Translations under genes and position numbers: made by a program | In this document: piece by piece, positions 1 through 9,900 of the stretch | Layout: each line of letters opens with the position of its first letter | How positions within the stretch are numbered: position 1 is the stretch's first letter | Notes under the pieces: generated by a model | The model's input: only the letters and a program-made list of their open reading frames with translations | Databases searched by the model: none | Told to the model about the DNA's origin: nothing | From: Pseudomonas asturiensis | GTDB lineage: Bacteria; Pseudomonadota; Gammaproteobacteria; Pseudomonadales; Pseudomonadaceae | Length of the DNA: 64,000 nt | Assembly: GCF_900143095.1 (NCBI RefSeq) | Contig: NZ_FRDA01000017.1 | Coordinates: forward strand, 62,001-126,000 | Reading direction: 5' to 3'

Positions 1-345
1 CGTGCTTATTCCGAGATCAATGACTTCGAAGAGCAACTCACCGATTTTGGCGTGGTGGTCGTCAAGTTCTGGCTGGCAATTGACGAACAGACCCAACTGA
101 AGCGCTTCGAGGAACGTGAAAAGATCCCGTTCAAGCGTTACAAGATCACCGAGGACGACTGGCGCAACCGCAAGAAGTGGCCGCAATACCGGCAGGCCGT
201 GGGTGAAATGGTGGATCGCACCAGCACCGAGATCGCGCCCTGGACCCTGATCGAGGCCAACGATAAGCGCTGGGCAAGGGTCAAGGTGCTGCGCACCCTC
301 AACGAAGCGCTGGAGGCGGCGTTTGCCAAGGACAAGAAGAAGTAA
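1..345 (+). CDS. pap: Polyphosphate:AMP phosphotransferase (PPK2 family), C-terminal part
   Basis: Only the last 114 residues are present; the gene starts before the window. PPK2-family proteins move phosphate from polyphosphate to nucleotides, and Pap makes ADP from AMP. The visible part carries the PPK2 C-terminal block: KFWLAIDEQTQLKRFEER, FKRYKITEDDWRNR, DRTSTEIAPW and a final NDKRWARVKVLRTL helix. The TSTEIAPWTLIEANDKRWAR form matches the two-domain Pap proteins of Pseudomonas better than single-domain PPK2 enzymes, but the missing N-terminus prevents proof. It converges on the chrA-like gene, with about 50 bases between them and no obvious terminator. Confidence 0.8.
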   Translation, partial: RAYSEINDFEEQLTDFGVVVVKFWLAIDEQTQLKRFEEREKIPFKRYKITEDDWRNRKKWPQYRQAVGEMVDRTSTEIAPWTLIEANDKRWARVKVLRTLNEALEAAFAKDKKK

Positions 346-393
346 GTCCGGCAGTTGAGCGACGGCTTCACGACAGGCAGTCTGAGTCTGAAC

Positions 394-1665
394 TCACCCC
401 AGTAATCCACCCGCCATGGCGCTGAGTATCACGACGCGCCATGGGGCTACCTTGCAGAGCAACGCGGCCAGCGCCAGTAGGGCCAGGACGATGTCTTGAG
501 GCCCTTCAATGGCGCTGGTCCAGACCGGGCGATACAGGGCGGCAAGCAACACCCCGACCACTGCCGCATTGATCCCGAAGCAGGCCGCCTGGATGCGGCG
601 GTTATGTTGAAGCCGGTTCCAGAAAGGCAAGGCACCTGCCACCAGCAGAAAAGAGGGCGCGAAAATCGCCAGCAGGGCGATCAATGCCCCCGTCCAGGCA
701 GTGGGTGGCACCGACATTGACGCCCCTAGATACGCCGCAAACGTGAACAGTGGGCCTGGTACAGCCTGGGCCGCACCGTATCCGACGAGAAAGGTTTCAT
801 GACTGACCCACCCACTGGGGACGACTTCATTCTGCAGCAGAGGGAGTACGACGTGGCCGCCGCCGAAAACCAGCGAGCCGACGCGATAAAAGCTTTCGAT
901 CAGTGCCAGGGTCTGGCTGGGGAATAGCGTGCTGAGCAGTGGCAAACCCAGCAGAAGCGAGACGAACGCGATCAGCCAGCCAGCGCCTGCTTCAAGGCTG
1001 ATGGGCGTCGGTAAATGATCGGCATTCAGGGGTAAGCCGGGCCTGAACAAGAGCATACCCACGAGACCTGCAACGGCGATGACGGCGATCTGTGTCCATG
1101 CCAGTGGCACCAGCAGCACCACGCTGGCTGCGATGAGTGCCAAGGCGATTTTTGATAGAGTGGTGCAATGCTGGCGGGCCATGCCATACACCGCGTGTGC
1201 AACAACGGCGACGGCCACGATCTTCAGACCCTGCAAAATGCCTTCAGGCACAAGCGCATGGTCGTTCGTCACGCCCAGCGCCAGCAGCGTGAGGATGATC
1301 GCAGAGGGCAATGTAAACCCGCACCATGCGGCCAGCGCTCCGCGATAGCCACCCCGTGAAAGGCCCAGCGCCATGCCCACCTGACTGCTCGCCGGCCCCG
1401 GAAGAAACTGACATAAGGCAACCAGACTGGCGTAGCTGCGATCATTCAGCCACGCCCGTCGTATCACGAACTCTTCGCGAAAATAAGCCAGATGCGCGAC
1501 CGGCCCACCGAAGCTGGTCAGGCCAAGGCGCAGGAACACAAGGAAGATCGACCAGGCGCTACGGGAGTCTTCGGCAGGCATGACTAAACGTCGATTCGAT
1601 GTCGGAACCTGGATCATGACGGGTCCGCCCGGCGAAAACAAAGTCTGTGACGCGCGAGTGTTCAC
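394..1665 (-). CDS. chrA: ChrA-type chromate / CHR family transporter
   Basis: A 423-residue, strongly hydrophobic protein with two homologous CHR halves, the long (bidomain) form of the family. The N-terminal half has the family signature LRLGLTSFGGPVAHLAYF near residue 50, then LPGPASSQVGMALG near 90. The second half repeats the pattern with VGSLVFGGGHVVLPLL near 265 and GYGAAQAVPGPLFTFAAYLG near 295. Family members export chromate with proton coupling, but many have no proven substrate. The GTG start at 1665 overlaps the stop of the upstream lapC-like gene (GTGA), which suggests translational coupling. ATG codons at 1617 and 1581 are alternative starts. Why a CHR transporter follows a type I secretion operon is unclear; it may simply be co-transcribed. 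Confidence 0.85.
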   Translation of the reverse strand: MNTRASQTLFSPGGPVMIQVPTSNRRLVMPAEDSRSAWSIFLVFLRLGLTSFGGPVAHLAYFREEFVIRRAWLNDRSYASLVALCQFLPGPASSQVGMALGLSRGGYRGALAAWCGFTLPSAIILTLLALGVTNDHALVPEGILQGLKIVAVAVVAHAVYGMARQHCTTLSKIALALIAASVVLLVPLAWTQIAVIAVAGLVGMLLFRPGLPLNADHLPTPISLEAGAGWLIAFVSLLLGLPLLSTLFPSQTLALIESFYRVGSLVFGGGHVVLPLLQNEVVPSGWVSHETFLVGYGAAQAVPGPLFTFAAYLGASMSVPPTAWTGALIALLAIFAPSFLLVAGALPFWNRLQHNRRIQAACFGINAAVVGVLLAALYRPVWTSAIEGPQDIVLALLALAALLCKVAPWRVVILSAMAGGLLG

Positions 1666-2990
1666 CGCTCGCGCAGTGCCTCGGCCCTGGCCTTGAGCAC
1701 GGGCTTGAGCAGGTAATCCATCACGCTTTTCTCGCCCGTGATGATGTCTACCGTGGCGATCATGCCGGGGATGATCAGCAGCGGTTTGCTGGCGCTGCCC
1801 AAGTGGTTGCTGTCGGTGCGCACCTGGATCAGGTAGAAGCTGTTGTCCTTGTCGTCGGTGATGGTGTCGGCGCCGATCAGCTCCAGCCGCGCCGGCAGGC
1901 CGCCGTAAAGCGTGTAGTCGTAGGCGCTGAACTTGACCATGGCTTTCTGGCCTGGGTGCAGGAAGGCCACGTCCTGAGGGCGCACTTTCGCTTCGATCAG
2001 CAGGTTGTCTTCCAGCGGCACGATTTCCAGCAGATCACTGCCGGGCTGGACCACACCGCCGATGGTGTTGACGTTAAGCGTCTTGACGATGCCGCGCACC
2101 GGCGACATCACAGTCGTGCGACTCATGCGGTCATCGATGGCGATGCGGCCAGCGCTGATTCTGGCCAGGTCGTTGCGCTTTTCGTTGAGCTCGCGGGCAG
2201 CGTCGGCGCGAAACGCCAGTTCCGATTCCTGTACCCGGCTCCTGATTTCACTGATCGCCGCCTCGGCCCTCGGAATGGCCAGTGTATTGGCGTTCATCGA
2301 GCCCCGAATCTCCACAGCGCTGCGCTTGAGGCGCAGGATTTCCACGGGCGATACAGCGCCTGAGCCGACCAGGGGAACTGACATGTCCAACTCTTGCTGA
2401 ACCAGCCCCAGGCTGTTGCGAAACTGCTCTTGCCTGGAGCGAGCCTCGGCCAGCTCCTGAGTCTTCTGGCGCAGTTGCTCATTGAGTGTGCGCTGCTCGC
2501 TGGCCAGTCGCCGTTGGCGGGATTGATACAGCGCCTGCTCGTCGGCGGCCACCTGTGGTGCGCTGGAAGTCACGTCGGCGGGCAGTGTCAGCGCGCGACC
2601 TTCGGCTTCGGCAGCCAGCCGCTCCACTTGCGCGGTCAGGGTCAGGCGGTCCACCTCGCTTTCACCGCGGCTGGACATGAAGCGCGTGTCATCCAGGCGC
2701 AGCAAGGTGTCGCCTTTGCTCACCACCTGACCTTCACGCACGAAAATCTCGCTCACGATCCCACCTTCCAGGTTCTGAATGACTTGCACCTTGCTCGATG
2801 GAATAGCCTTGCCTTCACCGGTGGTGACTTCTTCAAGCACCGCGAACCGGGCCCAGAGCAGGGCGGTCAGCAGCAGTGCGGCGGCAATCCACACGGTCAG
2901 GCTCATAGCGCGTGAGGAGTGCTCGGCCAGCGCGGCATAGCGATAGGGCAGAAAGGCGTGTTCAGCGTGACGGCTACCGGGTGTGCTCAT
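1662..2990 (-). CDS. lapC: Type I secretion membrane fusion protein, HlyD/LapC family
   Basis: A 442-residue periplasmic adaptor that links the inner-membrane ABC transporter to the outer-membrane channel. It has a short cytosolic tail, one membrane segment at about residues 31-51, a first lipoyl half with GKAIPSSKVQVIQNLEGGIV near 65, a long coiled-coil hairpin (about 120-285), and the C-terminal HlyD block RGIVKTLNVNTIGGVVQPGS followed by PGMIATVDIITGEKSV. An upstream in-frame codon at 3074 would extend it into the lapB coding region; the ATG at 2990 lies 13 bases after the lapB stop and fits LapC homologues. It is the third gene of the leftward tolC-lapB-lapC operon and probably serves the divergent RTX adhesin at 6965. 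Confidence 0.9.
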   Translation of the reverse strand: MSTPGSRHAEHAFLPYRYAALAEHSSRAMSLTVWIAAALLLTALLWARFAVLEEVTTGEGKAIPSSKVQVIQNLEGGIVSEIFVREGQVVSKGDTLLRLDDTRFMSSRGESEVDRLTLTAQVERLAAEAEGRALTLPADVTSSAPQVAADEQALYQSRQRRLASEQRTLNEQLRQKTQELAEARSRQEQFRNSLGLVQQELDMSVPLVGSGAVSPVEILRLKRSAVEIRGSMNANTLAIPRAEAAISEIRSRVQESELAFRADAARELNEKRNDLARISAGRIAIDDRMSRTTVMSPVRGIVKTLNVNTIGGVVQPGSDLLEIVPLEDNLLIEAKVRPQDVAFLHPGQKAMVKFSAYDYTLYGGLPARLELIGADTITDDKDNSFYLIQVRTDSNHLGSASKPLLIIPGMIATVDIITGEKSVMDYLLKPVLKARAEALRER

Positions 2991-3003
2991 GGACCATCCT
3001 CCT

Positions 3004-5187
3004 TCAAACCGGCGCCGGGCCGGTCTGGCCCTTGCGCAGTGCGTCGATAACAGCGTCCTTGGGACCGTCGGCAATCAGTCGGCCGTTCTCCAGCACCAGC
3101 AGACGGTCGACCAGCGTCAGCATCGACGGGCGATGGGTGATCAGCAGTAGGGTCTTGCCAGGGATCAGCCGATGCAGGTGCTGGCGCAGGTGTTCTTCGC
3201 TGGCGTTGTCCATGTGGCTGGTGGGTTCGTCGAGCAGCAGGATGGGCGGGTCCAGCAACAGCGCGCGGGCCAGCAGCACGCTTTGACGTTGCCCGCCGGA
3301 AAGTAACTGGCCGCGCTCGCCCACGGGCCTTTCGAAGCCGCGAGGATGACGCAGCGCCAGGTCGTCGACACCGGTCATGCGTGCGACTTCCAGCATCCGT
3401 GTGTCGCTGACCTGCCGTGCGCCCAGGGTCAGGTTGTCGCGCAGACTGCCTGCCAGCAGCGACAGGTCATGGGCCACGTAACCGATCTGTTGGCGCAGTT
3501 CGCTGAGGTCCAGCTGTTGCAGGTCCAGATTGTCCAGCAGCACCTGGCCCTCGTCCGGCGTATGAAAGCCCATCAGCAATCGCGCCAGGGTGCTTTTGCC
3601 TGAGCCGCTGCGGCCAATGATGCCGACACGTTCTCCCGGCTCCAGGCTGAAGCGGATGCCGTTCAGTGCTGCCGCACCCGCTGGCTCGTAGGCAAACCTT
3701 AGGTTGCTGGCGCTCACAGCGCCCTTGAGGGGCGGCGTTTGCAACGGGCGTGCGCAGGCATCGTGCTCTTGAGGAAGTGCCATCAATGCATCGGTGCTTT
3801 TCATCGTCAATTGTGCCTGTTGATAACGGGTGATCAGGCCTGCGACTTGCCCCAGTGGCGCAAGCACTCGACTGCCCAGCATATAAGTCGCCACCAGTGC
3901 GCCGACGCTCAGGTGACCGCCAATAATGCTGTAAACCCCGGCCACCAGCGTGGCCATGCCACAGAACTGCTGCACGAACAGCGTGCCGTTGCTGGCCAGC
4001 GCCGCAAGGTGTCGGGCGTGGCTGTCCAGGCGCGTCAGGGCGGCGTGGGTGCTTTCCCACTGATGCTGGCGCTCGCCCTGAGCGTTACAGGCTTTGAGCG
4101 TTTCCAGCCCACCGAGGGTTTCGATCAGCAGGGCCTGCCGGGTGGCACCCAGGCTCAGGCTGGCCTGCACGGTGTCACGCAGACGCGCTTGGATTGCCCA
4201 GGCAAAGGCGATGGTCAGCGGAAAGGCCAGCAGCGGAATCAGCACCAGCCAGCCGCCCAGCAGGCCGATGACCACCAGCATCAGCAGTGCGAAGGGCAGG
4301 TCGATCAGGCTGGTCAGGGTCACGGCGGTCAGAAACTCGCGCAGCCCCTGAAAGTCATGAATGCTCTGGGCGAAGCCGCCGATGGTCGCCGGACGTGCCT
4401 TGAGGTTCATGCCGACGATGCGCTCGAACAGCGTTGCGGACAGAATCAGGTCGGTCTTGCTGCCCGCCTGATCCAGCAGCCGGGCGCGAATCAGGCGCAG
4501 GCCCATTTCGAACAGGGTGCCAATCAATAGACCGATGGCCAGTACCCACAAGGTTGCCGTGGCTTGATTGGGCACCACACGGTCGTAGGTTTGCATGACA
4601 AACAGCGGCACCATCAGGCCGAGCACGTTGATGAGCAGGCTGGCGAGAATCGCGTCGCCGTACAGCCTGCGGGAACGTTTTACGGTGTCGCGAAACCAGG
4701 ACGTCACTCGCGGCAGCAAAGGCGAGCGCAGTTGTTCCAGTTCATGGCGCGGGCTGGCGAACAGCGCCTGGCCAGTGTAGTGCTGCGCCAACTGGTCAGG
4801 CTCGATCCACTGTTCGCCGCCCTGGTTTTCCGAAGGCAGTATCAGCAGACGCCCGGTTTCATCCCGACGCACCAGCACTGCGCAACGCTGGTCGTTCAGC
4901 AACAGCAGCACGGGCAGGTTCAATGAGTCGATGTGATTCAGGCTGCGCCGCAGCCAGCGCGCCTGCAAACCCGCCCGGGCGGCGGCCCGTGGCACCAGCG
5001 ATGGTTCCAGCCGCTGGTTGTGGAGCGGCAGACCGGCACTCAGGCTGCTGCGACTGTGGGTGCTGCCATGCAGTTGGCAGAGCAGCAGCAGGCCGTCGAG
5101 CAGCGGGTCGTCGACATCGGTGAACGATGCCTCATGAGTGACGGCGTCAGGCCTATGCAGACTGTTCAAGGGCGTGCTCCCTGCCAT
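3004..5187 (-). CDS. lapB: Type I secretion ABC transporter (LapB-like permease/ATPase)
   Basis: A 727-residue fused permease-ATPase that energises type I export. The first 150 residues form a C39-peptidase-like domain that looks degenerate: the family's DCG-type catalytic motif is replaced by DDPLLDGLLLL, as expected for exporters of RTX proteins that are not cleaved on transport. A six-helix ABC transmembrane domain follows (about 180-450). The nucleotide-binding domain has Walker A GRSGSGKST near 525, the signature LLSGGQRQ near 630, Walker B ILLLDEPTSHMD near 650 and the H-loop LLLITHRPS. It starts 3 bases after the upstream tolC-like gene. Specificity for the neighbouring adhesin is inferred from position only. 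Confidence 0.92.
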   Translation of the reverse strand: MAGSTPLNSLHRPDAVTHEASFTDVDDPLLDGLLLLCQLHGSTHSRSSLSAGLPLHNQRLEPSLVPRAAARAGLQARWLRRSLNHIDSLNLPVLLLLNDQRCAVLVRRDETGRLLILPSENQGGEQWIEPDQLAQHYTGQALFASPRHELEQLRSPLLPRVTSWFRDTVKRSRRLYGDAILASLLINVLGLMVPLFVMQTYDRVVPNQATATLWVLAIGLLIGTLFEMGLRLIRARLLDQAGSKTDLILSATLFERIVGMNLKARPATIGGFAQSIHDFQGLREFLTAVTLTSLIDLPFALLMLVVIGLLGGWLVLIPLLAFPLTIAFAWAIQARLRDTVQASLSLGATRQALLIETLGGLETLKACNAQGERQHQWESTHAALTRLDSHARHLAALASNGTLFVQQFCGMATLVAGVYSIIGGHLSVGALVATYMLGSRVLAPLGQVAGLITRYQQAQLTMKSTDALMALPQEHDACARPLQTPPLKGAVSASNLRFAYEPAGAAALNGIRFSLEPGERVGIIGRSGSGKSTLARLLMGFHTPDEGQVLLDNLDLQQLDLSELRQQIGYVAHDLSLLAGSLRDNLTLGARQVSDTRMLEVARMTGVDDLALRHPRGFERPVGERGQLLSGGQRQSVLLARALLLDPPILLLDEPTSHMDNASEEHLRQHLHRLIPGKTLLLITHRPSMLTLVDRLLVLENGRLIADGPKDAVIDALRKGQTGPAPV

Positions 5188-5190
5188 GGA

Positions 5191-6546
5191 TTATTTAAGT
5201 GCGGGCAGGCGGGCATCGCTCTGCACCTCGGTCAGCGCTAGCGCTTCGGCGGGCAGCACTACACGCTGTTTGCGCAGCAGTTCACCTTCGCTGGCCAGCA
5301 CCCGGTACATGGCCAGTTCTTCGGTGTAGCGCACCTCGGTGTAGCGGCGGCTGGCGTTGTACAGCTCGTTCTCGCTGTCCAGCAGGTCAAGCAGGCTGCG
5401 CTGGCCCAGGCCGAACTGGTCCTGGTAGGCGGTGCGTACGCGTGTGGTCGATTGAACGTAGTCATGGGCAATCGGTGTCTGTTGGCGGGCGTTGCTCATG
5501 GCATTCCAGGCCAGTGACATGTTTTCGTTGAGCATGCGCAGGGCGTTGTTGCGAATGTCCAGCGCCTGGCCGGCCTTGTGCGCGTTGGAGCGCATGCGCG
5601 CCGTGTCGCGGTTGCCGTTGAACAGGTTGTAATTCATCACCACGGCAGCACGCCATTGGTTGTCGTGGCCGCGTTCGCCTTGCAGGTTATCGTTGGCCCC
5701 GACCGCCAGTTCGGCGTCGAAGCGTGGATAGAACGGTGCCTTGGCGATTTCGTACTGCTTTTCGGCCGCCTGCACATCGGCCTGCGCCGACTTCAGATAA
5801 GGGTTGTTAAGCAACATGCTCTGCTGGGCATCGCTCAGGCTCAGCGGCACTTCGCCCTTGATCGACGGGGGTGTTTCCAGCTCGTCCGGCAATCGTCCCA
5901 CAGCGCTCTGGAAGCTGGTTTCGGCGTCTGCCAGATCGACCTGGGCGGTGTAATAGTTGTTCTGCGCCAGCGCCCGGCGTGCCAATGACTGATCGCGGTC
6001 GGCGAGGCTGCTGACGCCGCGCTCGCTGCGCAGGCTGATCTGGTCGTTGATGCGCAGGTGCGCTTGCAGGTTGTTTCTTGCCAGCGTCAGCAGTTCGCGG
6101 CGCTTGAGCACTTCCAGGTACACCTCGACAGCGCGCAGGGCCAGGCTTTGCGAGGTGCCTTGCACGTAATACGCCCGTGAGTTGACCACTGCCTGGGTGC
6201 GGCCGACTTCGTTGGGGGTGTTGAACCCATCGAACAGCAATTGACGCAGGCGCAGCTCCGACTGGGTGTAGGTCAGGGCATCAGTGTTATGCCCGTAAAG
6301 TGCGCGGGTGCCAGGGCTGTCGCTCTTTTGTCTGCCGTAGGCGGCGATGGCGTCGACCACCGGCAGATAACCGCCTCTGGCCACGTTCAGTTCCTCGTCG
6401 GCTGACAAGCGTTCATGCTTGCCCGCCTGCACTTCGGGGTGAGTGTCGAGGGTGCTTTGAATGGCTTCGGTCAATGAGATGGCTTGCGCTTGCGCACAGG
6501 CCACCGCCAGGACAACAGCACTGTAAAGCGGAGTTAAATCGCGCAT
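5191..6546 (-). CDS. lapE: TolC-family outer-membrane channel of a type I secretion system (LapE-like)
   Basis: A 451-residue TolC/AgC-type protein, first gene of the leftward secretion operon. A signal peptide of about 22 residues ends at AQAQA, followed by ISLTEAIQSTLDTHPEVQAG, the usual first repeat of the OEP domain. Two structural repeats with long alpha-barrel helices follow, including the late motif QFGLGQRSLLDLLDSENELY. The length matches the 450-residue type I OMFs rather than the 480-residue multidrug TolC. The upstream region (6547-6964) separates it from the divergent adhesin, so both promoters must lie there. The tail (residues 420-451) is short and polar. Confidence 0.9.
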   Translation of the reverse strand: MRDLTPLYSAVVLAVACAQAQAISLTEAIQSTLDTHPEVQAGKHERLSADEELNVARGGYLPVVDAIAAYGRQKSDSPGTRALYGHNTDALTYTQSELRLRQLLFDGFNTPNEVGRTQAVVNSRAYYVQGTSQSLALRAVEVYLEVLKRRELLTLARNNLQAHLRINDQISLRSERGVSSLADRDQSLARRALAQNNYYTAQVDLADAETSFQSAVGRLPDELETPPSIKGEVPLSLSDAQQSMLLNNPYLKSAQADVQAAEKQYEIAKAPFYPRFDAELAVGANDNLQGERGHDNQWRAAVVMNYNLFNGNRDTARMRSNAHKAGQALDIRNNALRMLNENMSLAWNAMSNARQQTPIAHDYVQSTTRVRTAYQDQFGLGQRSLLDLLDSENELYNASRRYTEVRYTEELAMYRVLASEGELLRKQRVVLPAEALALTEVQSDARLPALK

Positions 6547-6964
6547 GAGGCACTTCTCCCTGAAGTGGTTCTAGGTCGCCATAAAAATGACGCGTTGTGT
6601 GGTGTCAGCCGTATCAGGCGTGTAACAACACAGCTAAGAACAACTTTGAGAAAACCTCAGACGCTTTTTTCATAAGTCTTATGCCAAAAAATACTTTTGC
6701 TATTTTCTCGTTTCAAGCGATGGTTGCGTGCCTGAGATCAGATATTTCAAGTGTTTATGAGGGCTGAAAGGCAAGGTCGTAAGGGTCGGCGGAATATTGT
6801 CAACGCTGTAGACGTCCCTTGGCTGGCCCTGGCCTCCATGTACTCATGAAGTGTCGATATTTTGGCGATCATTATTTTTCAGCACCGAGGTGTTACACGC
6901 GTACAGCAGTCGAACGTGTTGCCGGGCAGTGACAGCGCTGATCATCACGACAGTGGAGAAGCTT
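6547..6964. promoter_or_regulatory. Divergent intergenic region between secretion operon and adhesin gene
   Basis: A 418-base stretch without a credible gene. It is locally AT-rich around 6660-6715, unlike its surroundings, and must hold the promoters of both the leftward lapE-lapB-lapC operon and the rightward adhesin. I could not pick out a convincing -35/-10 pair for either. One ORF reading upstream of 6965 is open back to 6851, but it has no ribosome binding site, whereas GGAGAAG lies just before 6965. Confidence 0.4.
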
Positions 6965-9900
6965 ATGGCGAACGTTATCGGGACAGTGTTGAGGGTAGCG
7001 AGCGATGTGTTCGCCGTGGCAGATGACGGCTCGAGGAGAAATCTCAGCGTAGGGGACCGGGTGTTTGTCGGCGAACAGGTGCAGGCCGGACCTGAAGGTG
7101 GCATTGCCATCAGGCTTGAGAGCGGCCGCGAACTGACCTTGGGGCGCGACAGCCGTGTACTGCTTGAGGGTTCATTGCTCGAAGGCCAGGCCCCTCACGT
7201 GGAAACCCTCGACCCGCTGACCCCGACGCTCGGCGTGGTGACGATCAGCGATCCCGAGTCTGTGAGTGAGCCTGCCAGTGATGCGGATGGCGGCGGGCAC
7301 ACCGTCGTCATGCTCAGTGAGGCGGGGGGCGAGGTCCTGCCGGTGATCGGCTTTGCGACTGAAGGGTTGGTCATGACGCCGATCTTTCCTGAAGTCCCCG
7401 ACGACTTTGCGCGCGGTAGAGGCTTTGGGGGCACACCGCCTGAGCAGGTGACCCCGCCGTTACCCGAGCTGCCCATTGTTGAGCCGCCTGTCATCGAGCC
7501 TCCGGTGATTGAGCCACCGATCACAGAACCGCCCGTCACCGAGCCGCCTGTGCAGCCGCCGATTGAGCCGCCTGTCGAGCCGCCCGTCGAGCCTCCGGCG
7601 GATCACTGCGTGAGTGTGTCGGGCAGTCAACTGACGCTCAATGAAGCCAACCTGTGTGGCGGCTCCGACCCTGATCCGGCCGCATTGACCCAGCATGGAA
7701 GCTTCATCGTCACGGCCGTTGATGGTTTGCAGAGTCTGGTGGTGGGGGGTATCGAAATCATCAGGGCCGGTGTGGTGATGGACTTCTCGCAGCCTGCGCC
7801 GACGGCGTTGGGCAACAGCCTGAGCATCACCGGCTACGATCCGGTCAGTGGTCAGGTCAGTTACAGCTACACCTTGCTCAATCCGCTGGCTCATCCCGAC
7901 GGCGAGGGCGCCAACGCACTGGGCGAGCGGATCGAGGTGGTGGCGGTCGATAGCGATGGCGATATCGGAACCGCGCAACTGGCGATCAGCATTGTGGACG
8001 ACCAGCCGCAGGCGTCGGATATCGAACTGACGATCACGCCTGCGCCGCTTGACTCGAACCTGCTGCTGGTCATCGATAACTCGGAAAGCATGAACGGTGC
8101 GTCAGGGGTCGATGGTCTGTCGCGTCTGGACCTGGCCAAACAGGCGATCAATCAATTGCTGGATCAGTACGCAGCCATGGGCGATGTGCGGGTGCAGGTG
8201 GTCACCTTTAACAGTCAGGCCGACGTTCTCAGCCCTGTGTGGGTCGATGTGGCGACCGCCCTCGCGATGGTCGATTCGCTGGAGGCGGGCAATGGCACCG
8301 ACTACGATGCGGCGCTGGCGGGTGCGCAGAGTGCGTTTCTGGGGGCGGGCAGTCTGAGCGGTGCGCAGAATCTGGTGTACTTTCTGTCCGACGGCAACCC
8401 TACGTTGTCGCCCGGGCATTCCGACCCTAACGGCCAGCCTGACCCAGGCCAGGGCGACGGTATCGATGCGGCCGAACAAGCGGCGTGGACGGCTTTTCTC
8501 GACAGCCATGGCATCAAGTCATTCGCCATTGGCGTGGGGCGCGAGGTTGAGCACAGCTACCTGGATCCCATCGCCCATGATGGGCAAACCGGCACCGACA
8601 CTCGCTCGGTGATTGTTCTGGAACCGCGTGAATTGAGCGCAGTGCTCAGCGGCATGGTTCAAGGCAGCACCGAAGGCAGTCTGCTGACGGGCGGCACGTT
8701 CGGTGCCGACGGTGGCTTCGTCAGGGGGTTGATGGTCGACGGGCAGGCGTACACCTACGACCGCAGCGGGCAGGGCAGTGTCAGTGGCGGCCTGGGACAA
8801 GCACTCTTTGACAGCGCCGCTCGTACCCTGACGTTGACGACCCAGGCCGGTGGCACGCTGGTGGTGAACATGGAGAGTGGCGCATTCAGCTACACGCCAG
8901 GCAGTGCCCAAACGCCTGCGACAGAGTCCATTGGCTACCTGCTCAGTGATCATGATGGTGACCTCTCGGCGGCGACGCTCTCTATCAATGTGCAGCCATC
9001 GGCGTCCACGCCCGCTCCCCAGGCGTTTGCCGATCACATCATCACCAGCATCCTGGCGCCGAGCATCGAGGTGCCTGCCGCAGCGTTGCTGGCCAACGAT
9101 CATTCCCCTGGCGGTGATCCACTGAGTGCGAGCCCGACTGTTTTCCAAACCGGCTGGACTGACGCAGGCGCAGACTTTTCCTCTGCGCGGTTGAACACGA
9201 TTCAGTTCGGCGGGCAGGCAGATGTGTCGGAAAATCGAGTCAAGGACCTGCAGCGTTCCGACTTTCACATCACGCATGCGGCGACCGCAACCTTGCTGCT
9301 CAGTGGCTATCTCGGTGCCTGGCAAGGTGACACATTCAATCATCAGGATTTGTACAGCGTTGAACTGAAGGCGGGTGAGGCGCTGACGATCGATACCCGG
9401 CAGCTCTCGGATCAGGTCGGGCTGGCGTGGCAGATGGACGACGGCGAATTCCACAGTCTGGCGGCGGATGGATCGTTCACTGCCAGCGAAGACAATGTCT
9501 ATCGCCTGATCCTGATTCACCAGCCTGATCCGGGCGTCGCCAATGAAGGGCTGGATTATCAGTTGGGCCTGAGCATCGATTATCGTCAGACCAATACCAC
9601 CCCGGATTACCAAGGCAGTTATACCGTTGAAGACGCGCATGGCGGTCGCGACTCGGCTGCGGTCAGCATCGATTTCCAGCACGGCCCCTCCTTGATCGGG
9701 ACGCAGGGCGATGATGTGTTGCTGGCAGCGAGTGGCAATGACCGCCTGAGCGGCGGCAACGGCAACGATGTGTTGATCGGCGGGCCGGGCGATGACGTGC
9801 TGACCGGCGGCGAAGGACAGGACAGGTTCATGTGGCTGGCGGGCGACACGGGGCATGACCGTGTGACGGACTTCAGCGTCGGCGTCGATACCCTCGACCT

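Noticed and set aside
6790..6815. Possible FleQ-type box (AATATTGTCAAC) in the adhesin-secretion intergenic region
   Set aside because: It matches only part of the FleQ consensus and lacks the symmetric second half; not enough to claim regulation.
7470..7600. Regular short repeats that might suggest a CRISPR-like or non-coding array
   Set aside because: They are in frame, have no spacers, and code for EPPV repeats inside the adhesin.
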